From contig NZ_JAOOPY010000008.1 in assembly GCF_025486315.1 (NCBI RefSeq), positions 1 to 64,000 on the forward strand: a stretch of DNA of 64,000 bases. The letters are read 5' to 3'. Below are positions 40,050 to 48,557 of this stretch, piece by piece. The notes below the pieces were generated by a model. That model had not been told where the DNA came from. It worked only from the letters and a program-made list of their open reading frames with translations, and made no database searches. Each line of letters starts with the position of its first letter. Position 1 is the first letter of the stretch. The stretch comes from Variovorax sp. N23. Its GTDB lineage: Bacteria > Pseudomonadota > Gammaproteobacteria > Burkholderiales > Burkholderiaceae_C. The position numbers and the translations under genes were made by a program.

Positions 40050-41105
40050 ATGAAGACCATCCAGGGCCCGGGAATCTTCCTGGCGCAGTTCGCCGGCGAC
40101 GCCGCCCCTTTCAATTCGCTGGACGCCATCGCCGGCTGGGCCGCAGGGCTCGGCTACAAGGGTGTGCAGATCCCGACCTGGGACGCGCGCCTGTTCGACC
40201 TGCAGAAGGCCGCCGAGAGCGAGACCTACTGCGACGAGGTGCGCGGCACGCTGGCGCGCCACGGGCTGCAGATCACCGAACTGTCGACCCATCTGCAGGG
40301 GCAGCTGGTCGCGGTACACCCGGCCTACGACGCCGGCTTCGACGGCTTCGCGGCGCCTGCGGTGCGCGGCAACCCGGCCGCGCGGCAGCAGTGGGCGGTG
40401 CAGCAGCTGATGCTGGCGGCCCGCGCCTCGTCGCGCCTGGGGCTGAAGGCGCACGCCACCTTCTCCGGTGCGCTGGCCTGGCCCTATCTCTATTCGTGGC
40501 CGCCGCGCCCGCCGGGCCTGATCGACGAGGCCTTCGACGAACTGGCGCGGCGCTGGCTGCCGATCCTCAATGCCTTCGACGACGCCGGCGTCGACGTCGC
40601 CTACGAGGTCCATCCCGGCGAGGACCTGCACGACGGCGTGAGCTACGAGATGTTCCTCGACCGCGTGGGCCAGCATCCGCGCGCCTGCCTGCTCTACGAC
40701 CCGAGCCACTTCCTGCTGCAGCAGCTCGACTACCTGGCCTACATCGACCACTACCACGCGCGCATCAAGGCCTTCCACGTGAAGGATGCCGAGTTCAAGC
40801 CGAACGGCAAGCAGGGCGTGTACGGCGGCTTCCAGCCCTGGCTGAACCGCGCCGGCCGCTTCCGCTCGCCGGGCGACGGCCAGGTCGACTTCGGCGCGAT
40901 CTTCTCGAAGATGGCGGCCTACGACTACCCCGGCTGGGCGGTGCTGGAGTGGGAATGCTGCATCAAGCACCCGGAAGACGGTGCCCGCGAGGGCGCGCCC
41001 TTCATCGACCGGCACATCATCCGCGTGGCCGATCGGGCCTTCGACGATTTCGCGGCCGGCGATGTCGACCAGTCCGCCAACCGGCGCATGCTGGGCCTGG
41101 ATTAA
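40050..41105 (+). CDS. Sugar phosphate isomerase/epimerase-like TIM-barrel protein
   Basis: 351 residues, xylose isomerase-like TIM barrel. Features include LGYKGVQIPTWDARLF, YEVHPGEDLHDGVSYEMFLD (metal Glu and His), YDPSHFLLQQLDYLAYIDHY, KAFHVKDAEFKPNGKQGVYG, and VLEWECCIKHPEDG. The Glu/Asp/His/Glu set suits a divalent metal site. Relatives act on keto-sugars or inositol derivatives. The substrate is unknown and no sugar transporter is adjacent. Start ATG 40050. Confidence 0.88.
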   Translation: MKTIQGPGIFLAQFAGDAAPFNSLDAIAGWAAGLGYKGVQIPTWDARLFDLQKAAESETYCDEVRGTLARHGLQITELSTHLQGQLVAVHPAYDAGFDGFAAPAVRGNPAARQQWAVQQLMLAARASSRLGLKAHATFSGALAWPYLYSWPPRPPGLIDEAFDELARRWLPILNAFDDAGVDVAYEVHPGEDLHDGVSYEMFLDRVGQHPRACLLYDPSHFLLQQLDYLAYIDHYHARIKAFHVKDAEFKPNGKQGVYGGFQPWLNRAGRFRSPGDGQVDFGAIFSKMAAYDYPGWAVLEWECCIKHPEDGAREGAPFIDRHIIRVADRAFDDFAAGDVDQSANRRMLGLD

Positions 41106-41471
41106 GCCCGGCCTGAACCCGGCGACAGGACGACCGCGGGCAAATAACCACATCGATTAGCAACACTTGTGCCCGATCGAGTAGAATACGCGGTTCGTTT
41201 CGATACCACGACGAAGCACTTTCGTCTTATCGCCGGCTGACTTGGACCATCTACGGATTTGCCAGGCCCTTCATTCTCCAGCCGGCTCATACAGTGTGTT
41301 GGAGCGCCAGACCGGGCGCCCATGATTGCCACCACTGCCTTCGTTCCTGTTGAAGCGAATTCCGCGCTGTCTGCGCCGTGCGCGCCCGTTTCGGGCGCCT
41401 CTCCCGGTGCACCTGCGCTCGTTTTCACTTATTTTCAGCGTCTTGCGGTGTCGCAAAACGCCAAGGCTTTC
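41106..41471 (+). other. Long non-coding leader before infA-dbpA operon
   Basis: 366 bases without a convincing gene. TAGAAT at about 41180 could be a -10 element. If so, the next gene has a roughly 280-base 5' leader, a feature of cold-inducible transcripts. No riboswitch family is recognised. Confidence 0.4.
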
Positions 41472-41723
41472 ATGGACAACATTCAACACACGGTGGGCAA
41501 GTACCTCGTGTCGCCTCTCATCAAGAACCTGGACGACGGCCGCTTCGCAGCAGCCGTCTCGATCCGCTCGGGCCGCGGCAGCGGCATGCACGACCGCGTG
41601 ATGCGCTTCACCCCGCACTTCGCCAGCCATGCCGCCGCCCTGCGCTACGCCGTCGACGAAGGACTGCACTGGGTGCGTGAACGCACCGCCGTCCGACCGA
41701 CGCCAACGATTTGCGCCGCTTGA
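41472..41723 (+). CDS. Conserved hypothetical protein upstream of infA
   Basis: 83 residues (MDNIQHTVGKYLVSPLIKNL...), one compact basic domain with no signal peptide, membrane helix or known motif. The RSGRGSGMHDRVMRFTPHF stretch is Arg/His rich and could contact nucleic acid. It starts 50 bases ahead of infA and shares its direction, so it is probably part of the infA-dbpA operon. An in-frame upstream extension exists but looks like leader sequence. Function unknown. Confidence 0.65.
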   Translation: MDNIQHTVGKYLVSPLIKNLDDGRFAAAVSIRSGRGSGMHDRVMRFTPHFASHAAALRYAVDEGLHWVRERTAVRPTPTICAA

Positions 41724-41773
41724 GCGGCACCCGGTTTTTCATCATCATCCCGACAACTTTTCAGAGGTAATTC

Positions 41774-42037
41774 ATGGCCAAGGAAGAACTGATCGAAATG
41801 AACGGCGCAGTGACCGAAGTCCTGCCCGACTCGCGCTACCGCGTCACGCTGGACAACGGTCACCAGCTGATCGCCTACAGCGGCGGCAAGATGCGCAAGC
41901 ACCACATCCGCATCCTGGCGGGCGACAAGGTGTCGCTCGAACTCTCGCCCTACGACCTGACCAAGGGCCGGATCACCTTCCGCCACCTGGAACGCCGCGG
42001 ACCGCCGCCGGTCAACAGCGGCGCCCAGCGTCGCTGA
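41774..42037 (+). CDS. infA: Translation initiation factor IF-1 (infA paralogue)
   Basis: 87 residues, S1-like OB fold: [62 protein letters not shown] is full IF-1. It occupies the ribosomal A-site region during initiation. The Arg/Pro tail ([14 protein letters not shown]) is longer than the 72-residue E. coli protein. It is linked to dbpA, not to ribosomal protein genes, so this may be a second infA copy of the kind seen in Burkholderiales. That is inference. Confidence 0.93.
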   Translation: MAKEELIEMNGAVTEVLPDSRYRVTLDNGHQLIAYSGGKMRKHHIRILAGDKVSLELSPYDLTKGRITFRHLERRGPPPVNSGAQRR

Positions 42038-42056
42038 TCGCAGCAGAAGCCTCCCA

Positions 42057-43454
42057 GTGACAGGTCCCGCCACCGGTTTCGGCACGCTGCCGCTCGCGCC
42101 GCAGACGCTCGCCAACCTCACGCAGCTCGGCTACGTGCAGATGACACCCATCCAGGCGGCCAGCCTGCCGGTGGCGCTGCTCGGCCGCGACCTGATCGCC
42201 CAGGCCAAGACGGGCAGCGGCAAGACCGCCGCCTTCGCCCTTGCCCTGCTGGCCAACCTGAACCCGCGCCGCTTCGCCGTGCAGGCGATGGTGCTGTGCC
42301 CCACGCGCGAACTCGCCGACCAGGTGACCACCGAAATCCGCCGCCTGGCGCGCGCGGAAGAGAACGTCAAGGTCGTCACGCTGTGCGGCGGCGTCGCCCT
42401 GCGCGGCCAGACCGCCAGCCTGGAGCACGGCGCCCACATCGTGGTCGGCACGCCCGGCCGCATCATGGACCACCTCGAGCGCGGCAACCTGAGCCTCGAG
42501 GCGCTCAACACCCTGGTGCTCGACGAAGCCGACCGCATGCTGGACATGGGTTTCTTCGAGGACATCGTGACGGTGGCGCGCCAGTGCCCGCCGGAGCGCC
42601 AGACGCTGCTCTTCTCGGCCACCTACCCCGACGGCATCGCCAAGCTGGCGGCGCAGTTCATGAAGGCGCCCCAGCAGATCACGGTCGCCTCGCAGCACGA
42701 GGAAGGCAAGATCGTCCAGCGCTGGTACGAGGTGAAGAACAGCGAGCGGCTGCACACCGTGTCGATGCTGCTCGACCACTTCCGCCCGGCCAGCACGCTC
42801 GCCTTCTGCAACACCAAACAGCAGTGCCGCGACCTGGTCGCCGTGCTGCAGGCGCAGGGCTTCAGCGCGATGGCGCTGTTCGGCGAGCTGGAGCAGCGCG
42901 AGCGCGACCAGGTGCTGGTGCAGTTCTCCAACCGCAGCTGCTCCGTGCTGGTGGCGACCGACGTGGCCGCCCGCGGCCTGGACATCGCCCAGCTCGAAGC
43001 CGTGATCAACGTCGACGTGACGCCCGACGCCGAGATCCACATCCACCGCATCGGCCGCACCGGCCGGGCGGATGCCGAAGGCCTGGTGCTCAACCTGGCC
43101 AGCATGGACGAGATGGGTTTCGTCGGCAAGATCGAGCAGCTCCAGGGCCGCGAATCCGACTGGCGCCCGCTGGCCGAACTCACGCCCGGCACCGGCGAGC
43201 CGCTGCGCCCGCCCATGTCGACGCTGCAGATCGTCGGCGGCCGCAAGGAGAAGATTCGTGCCGGCGACGTGCTGGGCGCGCTCACCGGCGACGCCGGCTT
43301 CGCCAAGGAGCAGGTCGGCAAGATCAACGTCAACGAGTTCTCCACCTACGTGGCGGTCGACCGGCGCATCGCGCGGGAGGCGGCCCACAAACTCTCCACC
43401 GGCCGCGTCAAGGGCAAGAGCGTCAAAGTGCGTCTGCTCGACGATGTGGCCTAA
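42057..43454 (+). CDS. dbpA: DEAD-box RNA helicase DbpA
   Basis: 465 residues. Q-motif and motif I (MTPIQAASLP, AKTGSGKT), PTRELA, GTPGRI, LDEADRML (motif II), FSATYP (motif III), ATDVAARGLDI and HRIGRTGRA follow in order. The C-terminal RNA-binding domain (~390-465; LQIVGGRKEKIRAGDVLGAL, GKINVNEFSTYVAV) is the DbpA module that recognises hairpin 92 of 23S rRNA. It acts in 50S assembly. The start is GTG 42057, 19 bases after infA. Confidence 0.94.
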   Translation: MTGPATGFGTLPLAPQTLANLTQLGYVQMTPIQAASLPVALLGRDLIAQAKTGSGKTAAFALALLANLNPRRFAVQAMVLCPTRELADQVTTEIRRLARAEENVKVVTLCGGVALRGQTASLEHGAHIVVGTPGRIMDHLERGNLSLEALNTLVLDEADRMLDMGFFEDIVTVARQCPPERQTLLFSATYPDGIAKLAAQFMKAPQQITVASQHEEGKIVQRWYEVKNSERLHTVSMLLDHFRPASTLAFCNTKQQCRDLVAVLQAQGFSAMALFGELEQRERDQVLVQFSNRSCSVLVATDVAARGLDIAQLEAVINVDVTPDAEIHIHRIGRTGRADAEGLVLNLASMDEMGFVGKIEQLQGRESDWRPLAELTPGTGEPLRPPMSTLQIVGGRKEKIRAGDVLGALTGDAGFAKEQVGKINVNEFSTYVAVDRRIAREAAHKLSTGRVKGKSVKVRLLDDVA

Positions 43455-43489
43455 TTACGCCCTTCGAACTTTCACTACCCTGAGCCATC

Positions 43490-43660
43490 ATGCCCAAGAA
43501 GATCCGTACCGAGGCTGACCGTATCGCCACTCCCGCCCCCACGCCGCTCTCCGGCTACGCCCTGCCCAAGATGGGTGGCGGCCAGAAGGTGAGCCTGGAA
43601 CGCGGCACCGCGACCCGCAGCAAGAAGAACCCCGGCAAGCGCGCCAAGAAGGGCGGCTGA
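43490..43660 (+). CDS. Small basic hypothetical protein
   Basis: 56 residues (MPKKIRTEADRIATPAPTPL...RSKKNPGKRAKKGG), very Lys/Arg/Pro rich with no hydrophobic core, likely intrinsically disordered. It starts 35 bases after dbpA and ends 50 bases before a strong terminator, so it is the last gene of the infA-dbpA operon. Charge and company suggest an RNA- or ribosome-associated peptide, but nothing in the sequence proves it. Confidence 0.6.
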   Translation: MPKKIRTEADRIATPAPTPLSGYALPKMGGGQKVSLERGTATRSKKNPGKRAKKGG

Positions 43661-43710
43661 AGCGCGCGGGGGTCACGCCCCCCGCACCTTCCCCCTTCTG
43701 TCCGCTTCCA

Positions 43711-43740
43711 CGAAAAACGCGCCTCCGGGCGCGTTTTTCG
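43711..43740 (+). terminator. Strong intrinsic terminator after infA-dbpA operon
   Basis: A 13-bp perfect stem (43711-43723 with 43728-43740), loop TCCG, with A-run and T-run inside the arms (CGAAAAACGCGCC / GGCGCGTTTTTCG). It works in either direction and separates the operon from the liv cluster. Confidence 0.92.
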
Positions 43741-43907
43741 TTGGCGCAACGTCACCGCACCTACCGCCCGGTAGAAGTCGCGGACGCGACGCGACCGCGG
43801 GCAAACCTCAGTCGACCCATCGCCGACCGATCCCCACAATGCCTCGCTGGACCGCCGCACCGCGCCGTGCGGTGTTGGCTCTTGTCCCCGCTTCCCCGAG
43901 GATCGAT

Positions 43908-44777
43908 GTGGAACTTTTCTTCCAGCAATTGCTGAACGGCCTCACGGTCGGCGGCGTCTACAGCCTGGTCGCGCTCGGCCTCACGCTGGTCTACGGCATC
44001 CTGCACGTGCCCAACTTCGCGCACGGCGCCTTCTACATGGCCGGGGCCTTCGCGGGCTACTACTTCATGACGAAGCTGGGCCTGAACTACTGGGTCGCCA
44101 TGGCGGGCGCGGCCGCGGTGGTGGCGGTCATCGCGATGCTGGCCGACCGGCTGGTGTTCCACCCGCTGCGCAACGCGCCCGAGCTGCACGACATGATCGC
44201 CGCCATCGGCATCCTGCTGTTCCTCGAGGCCGGCGCGCAGGCGATGTTCGGCGCCGACTTCCACCGCATGCCCACGCCCTACGGCCAGATCGTCGAGATC
44301 TTCGGCCTCACGGCGCCGCTGCAGCGGCTCCTGATCATCGCCGGCGCCTTCTCGCTGATGGTGGTGTTGCATCTCTTCCTCACGCGCACCGTCACGGGCT
44401 CGACCATCGTCGCGATGGCGCAGGACCCGAAGGGCGCCGCGCTGGTGGGCATCGACGCCACGCGGGTCAAGCTGCTGGTGTTCGCGATCTCCGGCGCGCT
44501 GGCCGCCATCGCCGCCGTGCTCTACGCGCCGATCAACCTGGTGTACCCGGCGATGGGCCACCTGGTGATCACCAAGGCCTTCGTGATCATCATCCTGGGC
44601 GGCATGGGCAGCTTCCCGGGCGCCATCGTCGGCGGGCTGATCATCGGCCTGGCCGAGAGCTTCGGCGGCTTCTACTTCTCGACCGACTACAAGGACATCA
44701 TCGCCTTCGTGCTGCTGGTGGTGATCCTGTCGTTCCGCCCGCAGGGCCTGTTCACGCCGAAGGGAGCCCGCGCATGA
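43908..44777 (+). CDS. livH: Branched-chain amino acid ABC permease LivH
   Basis: 289 residues from GTG 43908 (VELFFQQLLNGLTVGGVYSL, translated Met), with GAGG about 8 bases upstream. An upstream ATG at 43839 would add a non-family leader. About eight hydrophobic helices; GLTLVYGILHVPNFAHGAFYMAGAF and ILGGMGSFPGAIVGGLIIGL are LivH signatures. It forms the membrane pore with LivM. First gene of the livHMGF-K operon, overlapping livM (ATGA). Confidence 0.93.
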   Translation: MELFFQQLLNGLTVGGVYSLVALGLTLVYGILHVPNFAHGAFYMAGAFAGYYFMTKLGLNYWVAMAGAAAVVAVIAMLADRLVFHPLRNAPELHDMIAAIGILLFLEAGAQAMFGADFHRMPTPYGQIVEIFGLTAPLQRLLIIAGAFSLMVVLHLFLTRTVTGSTIVAMAQDPKGAALVGIDATRVKLLVFAISGALAAIAAVLYAPINLVYPAMGHLVITKAFVIIILGGMGSFPGAIVGGLIIGLAESFGGFYFSTDYKDIIAFVLLVVILSFRPQGLFTPKGARA

Positions 44778-45790
44778 AGCTGCTCGAAGGCAAGACCGGC
44801 TGGGCGCTGCTGGCCGCGATCGCGCTGGTGTTCCCGCTGTTCGCGCAGAACAACTACCTGATCTCGGTCGCGACGCAGACCTTCATCATGGCGATCGCCG
44901 CACTGGGCCTGAACCTGATCACCGGCTACACCGGCCAGTTCAACCTGGCGCACGGCGCCTTCATGGCGGTGGGCGCGTACACGGTGGGCATCCTCACGGT
45001 CGACCACCAGGTGCCGTTCTGGATCGCCTTCCTGCTCGCGGGCTGTGTGACCGCGCTGCTGGGCTACTTCGTCGGCCTGCTGTCGCTGCGCCTGAAGGGC
45101 CACTACTTCTCGATCTTCACGCTGTGCGTGAGCTACATCATGTTCCTGCTCATCGAGAAGTGGGAGAGCCTCACGCACGGGCCGGTGGGCATCATGGGCA
45201 TCCCGGCGCCGACGGGCATCGGGCCGCTGCAGTTCGGCACACCGCTGTCGCAGTACTACCTGGTGCTGGCCTTCCTGGTGCTGGGCATCTGGATCATGGC
45301 GCGCATCGTGCGCTCGCTGCTCGGGCGCAGCTTCATGGCGGTGCGCAACAGCGACCTGCTGGCCGAAGCGCTGGGCGTCGACCTGATGCGCACCAAGACG
45401 CTGTCCTTCGTGCTCTCTGTGGTCTACGCGGGCTTCGCGGGCGCGCTGTACGCAGGCCAGGTGCGCTTCCTCGGCCCCGACCTGGCGAGCGAAGTCGTCA
45501 CCTTCGACCTGGTGATGTTCATCCTGGTCGGCGGCGTCGGCACGCTGCTGGGGCCGCTGGTCGGCACGGTGCTGGTCACCTACCTCACGCAGAGCCTGCA
45601 GTTCCTGCAGGACTACCGCATGGTCGTGTTCGGGCCGGTGCTGATCGCGCTGATCATCTTCCTGCCCGACGGGCTGGTCGGCACCTGGCTCAAGCGGCGT
45701 GCGCGGCGCGCCGATGCCCAGGCGGCGTCGAAGCCGGCCGCGCCGACGTCGGTGGCGCCGTCCGCGCAGGAGGGCCGCTCCCATGCTTGA
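44774..45790 (+). CDS. livM: Branched-chain amino acid ABC permease LivM
   Basis: 338 residues with multiple membrane helices. Family stretches include GLNLITGYTGQFNLAHGAFMAVGAYTVG, MAVRNSDLLAEALGVDLMRTK and FILVGGVGTLLGPLVGTVLV. Second half of the membrane pore of the importer. The C-terminal Ala/Arg tail is long. It overlaps livH and livG by a few bases on each side. Confidence 0.93.
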   Translation: MKLLEGKTGWALLAAIALVFPLFAQNNYLISVATQTFIMAIAALGLNLITGYTGQFNLAHGAFMAVGAYTVGILTVDHQVPFWIAFLLAGCVTALLGYFVGLLSLRLKGHYFSIFTLCVSYIMFLLIEKWESLTHGPVGIMGIPAPTGIGPLQFGTPLSQYYLVLAFLVLGIWIMARIVRSLLGRSFMAVRNSDLLAEALGVDLMRTKTLSFVLSVVYAGFAGALYAGQVRFLGPDLASEVVTFDLVMFILVGGVGTLLGPLVGTVLVTYLTQSLQFLQDYRMVVFGPVLIALIIFLPDGLVGTWLKRRARRADAQAASKPAAPTSVAPSAQEGRSHA

Positions 45791-46571
45791 GATCACCGAC
45801 CTCACCAAGCAGTTCTTCGGCCTCACGGCCGTCGACCACATCACCACCCACTTCGAGCGCGGCCAGGTCAGCGCGATCATCGGCCCCAACGGCGCGGGCA
45901 AGACCACCTTCTTCAACCTGATCGCCGGCACGCACCCGCCGACCTCGGGGCGCATCGTCTTCAACGGCCAGGACGTGACCGGCATGCGGCCCGACCACGT
46001 GGCGCGCCTGGGCATCGCGCGCACCTTCCAGACCACCCACCTGTTCGACAACGCGACGGTGCTCGACAACCTGATCGTCGGCCACCGGCTGCGCACGCAC
46101 TCGGGCCTGTGGGACGTGCTGATCAATTCGCGCCGGCTGCAAAGCGAAGAGCGCCTGTGCCGCGAGAAGGCGCGCGAGGCGCTCGACTTCGTCGGCCTGT
46201 CGCATGTGGCGAACCGCATCGCGGCCGACATCACGCAGGAAGAGCGCAAGCGCGTGGCCTTCGCGCTGGCGCTGGCCACCGACCCCGAGTTGCTGCTGCT
46301 CGACGAGCCCGCGGGCGGCGTGAACCCGGAAGAGACGGTCGGCCTGGCCGCACTCATCCGCAAGCTGGTCAATCACGGCAAGACGGTGTGCCTGATCGAA
46401 CACAAGATGGACATGATCATGCGGCTGGCCGACAAGATCGTGGTGCTCAACAACGGCGCGAAGATCGCCGAGGGCACGCCCTCGGAAGTCCGGCGCGACC
46501 CGCACGTGATCGAGGCCTACCTGGGCACCGACCATCGCGCCGAGCAAGGAGCCGAACATGCTGCGGTTTGA
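45783..46571 (+). CDS. livG: Branched-chain amino acid ABC ATPase LivG
   Basis: 262 residues from ATG 45783. Walker A GPNGAGKTT (~36-44). The ABC signature position is degenerate (ITQEERKRVAFALALAT, no LSGG). Walker B is LLLLDEPAGGVNPEE, and the H-loop is VCLIEHKMDMI. LivG proteins usually keep an L-x-Y-G/LSGG-like signature, so the ITQEERKR form is mildly unusual. It pairs with LivF. Confidence 0.92.
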   Translation: MLEITDLTKQFFGLTAVDHITTHFERGQVSAIIGPNGAGKTTFFNLIAGTHPPTSGRIVFNGQDVTGMRPDHVARLGIARTFQTTHLFDNATVLDNLIVGHRLRTHSGLWDVLINSRRLQSEERLCREKAREALDFVGLSHVANRIAADITQEERKRVAFALALATDPELLLLDEPAGGVNPEETVGLAALIRKLVNHGKTVCLIEHKMDMIMRLADKIVVLNNGAKIAEGTPSEVRRDPHVIEAYLGTDHRAEQGAEHAAV

Positions 46572-47265
46572 GAACGTCGACCTGCATTACGGCAGCTTCC
46601 GTGCGCTGGAGAACGTGTCGCTGCACGCCGAGGCCGGCGAACTGGTGGTGCTGCTGGGCGCCAACGGCGCGGGCAAGACCTCGATCTTCATGGCCGCAAG
46701 TGGCATCGAGAAGCCGAGCCGCGGCAGCATCCGCTTCGACACGCAGGAGCTGGTCGGCATGCGCCCGGCGCAGATCGTGCAGTCGGGCCTGGTGCATTGC
46801 CCCGAGGGCCGCAAGCTGTTCCCGCTGATGTCGGTGCGCAAGAACCTGGAGCTCGGCGCGTACGTGCACCGCAGCGACAAGGCCGGCATCCAGCGCTCGA
46901 TCGACGAGGTGTTCGGCCTGTTCCCCATCCTCGCGACGAAGCAGCACGACGCGGCCGGCTCGCTCTCGGGCGGCCAGCAGCAGATGGTGGCGATCGGCCG
47001 CGCGATGCTCGGCCGGCCCAAGGTGCTGCTGCTCGACGAGCCCTCGCTCGGCCTGGCGCCGCTGGTGGTCAAGCAGGTCTTCGAGGTGATCCAGCGCATC
47101 CACCGGGCCGGCACGACCGTGCTGCTGGCCGAACAGAACGCCTACTCGGCCCTCGCCATCGCCGACCGCGCCTACGTGATCGAACGCGGCCGCATCGCGC
47201 TCGAGGGCGACCGCGAATCCCTGCTCAACAACGAGGCCGTCAGAGCCGCGTACATCGGCGCCTGA
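46558..47265 (+). CDS. livF: Branched-chain amino acid ABC ATPase LivF
   Basis: 235 residues. Walker A GANGAGKTS (~38), signature SLSGGQQQMVAIGRAML, Walker B VLLLDEPSLGLAP, and AEQNAYSALAIADRAYV. It is slightly shorter than LivG, as usual. The start overlaps the livG end by 14 bases. With LivG it energises transport. Confidence 0.93.
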   Translation: MLRFENVDLHYGSFRALENVSLHAEAGELVVLLGANGAGKTSIFMAASGIEKPSRGSIRFDTQELVGMRPAQIVQSGLVHCPEGRKLFPLMSVRKNLELGAYVHRSDKAGIQRSIDEVFGLFPILATKQHDAAGSLSGGQQQMVAIGRAMLGRPKVLLLDEPSLGLAPLVVKQVFEVIQRIHRAGTTVLLAEQNAYSALAIADRAYVIERGRIALEGDRESLLNNEAVRAAYIGA

Positions 47266-47302
47266 CGCCATTTCCTTCCAACCCGCACCCGGAGACAAAC
47301 CC

Positions 47303-48502
47303 ATGCAGATCGCTTCCACCGACCGCCCCCGCAGCACCCGCCGCCGCTTCGCCGCCGCCCCCCTCGCCCTCGCCCTGGCGGCCGCCTTCGGCGCCAGCGC
47401 CGCATCGGCCCAGGACACCGTGAAGATCGGCTTCACCGGCCCGCTCTCGGGCGGTGCCGCGCTCTACGGCAAGAATGTGGTCAACGGCATCGAGATGGCC
47501 ATCAAGGAGATCAACGCGGCCGGGCTCGAGGTCGGCGGCAAGAAGGTCAAGCTCGAACTGGTGTCGCTCGACGACAAGTACGCGCCGGCCGAAGCCGCCA
47601 TCAACGCCCGCCGCCTGGTGCAGCAGTACCAGACGCCGGCCGTCTTCGTGCCGCACTCCGGCGGCATCTACGCGATGCAGGCCTTCAACGAGCAGGAGAA
47701 GTTCATCGTGATGGCGTACTCGAGCACGCCGAAGATCACCGAAACCGGCAACAAGCTGACCATCCGCATCCCGCCGACCTTCGCCGGCTACATCGCGCCC
47801 TTCACGCGTTACGAGATGGGCAAGTTCGGCAAGAAGGTCGGCATGCTGCCGGGCGACCACGAGTACGCCAAGAACTGGAGCGCGCTGTTCGAGCCCGCGT
47901 GGAAGCAGGCCGGCGGCACGGTGGTATCGAACAACCCCATGTCGTACAACCGCTCGGCCGACTTCTACAGCGGCGTGAGCCGCGTGCTGGCCGAGAAGCC
48001 CGACGTGCTCTTCGTCGGCGGCCCGTCGGAGCCGACCGCGCTGGTCGCCAAGCAGGCGCGCGAGCTCGGCTTCAAGGGCGGCTTCCTGATCATGGACCAG
48101 GCCAAGTTCGACGAGATGGCCAAGGTCACCGGAGGGCTGGCGATGCTCGAAGGCTCGATCGGCGTGCTGCCGGTGTCCGACGACGTGCGCATCGGCGCCA
48201 AGACCTTTGCCGCGGCCTACCGCAAGGCCTACGGTGAGGACAAGTCGCCCACCACCGAGTCTTCGTACAACTACACGCTGACCCACGCGCTCGCCAGCGC
48301 GATGAAGATGGCCGGCACCACCACCGACGCCGCCGCCATCCGCGCCAAGATCGGCGACGCGCTGGCCAAGCTGCCGAAGGAAACCAACGCCGGCGACTTC
48401 CGCGGCGTCGACCCCACCGGCGGCACGCTGCTCGACCCGCTGGTCGCCACCATCGAGGGCGGCAAGATCAAGCCGGTGAACCTGAGCGACCTGATGAAGT
48501 GA
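47303..48502 (+). CDS. Periplasmic amino-acid/amide-binding protein (LivK type)
   Basis: 399 residues, type I periplasmic-binding fold. The N-terminus has an Arg-rich stretch then a hydrophobic signal (FAAAPLALALAAAFGASAAS) cleaved near AQD. TVKIGFTGPLSGGAALYGKNVVNGIEMAIKEIN and VFVPHSGGIYAMQAFNE match the Liv/amide-binding family. The actual ligand may be a branched-chain or other amino acid, urea-like or aromatic compound. It follows livF by 37 bases, so it belongs to the operon. Its stop codon lies in a convergent hairpin. Confidence 0.9.
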   Translation: MQIASTDRPRSTRRRFAAAPLALALAAAFGASAASAQDTVKIGFTGPLSGGAALYGKNVVNGIEMAIKEINAAGLEVGGKKVKLELVSLDDKYAPAEAAINARRLVQQYQTPAVFVPHSGGIYAMQAFNEQEKFIVMAYSSTPKITETGNKLTIRIPPTFAGYIAPFTRYEMGKFGKKVGMLPGDHEYAKNWSALFEPAWKQAGGTVVSNNPMSYNRSADFYSGVSRVLAEKPDVLFVGGPSEPTALVAKQARELGFKGGFLIMDQAKFDEMAKVTGGLAMLEGSIGVLPVSDDVRIGAKTFAAAYRKAYGEDKSPTTESSYNYTLTHALASAMKMAGTTTDAAAIRAKIGDALAKLPKETNAGDFRGVDPTGGTLLDPLVATIEGGKIKPVNLSDLMK

Positions 48503-48557
48503 CAAGTGACGGCGACGGCGGCGGGGCCATACGGCCCTCGCCGCGGCCGGTCACTTC
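48496..48557. terminator. Nested hairpin at convergent gene ends (livK-type / cytochrome)
   Basis: Outer arms GAAGTGAC (48496-48503) and GTCACTTC (48550-48557) each contain a stop codon. The inner stem 48518-48528 with 48533-48544 (11 pairs, one bulge, loop ATAC) is very GC-rich. There is no U-run. Probable bidirectional terminator. Confidence 0.55.
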
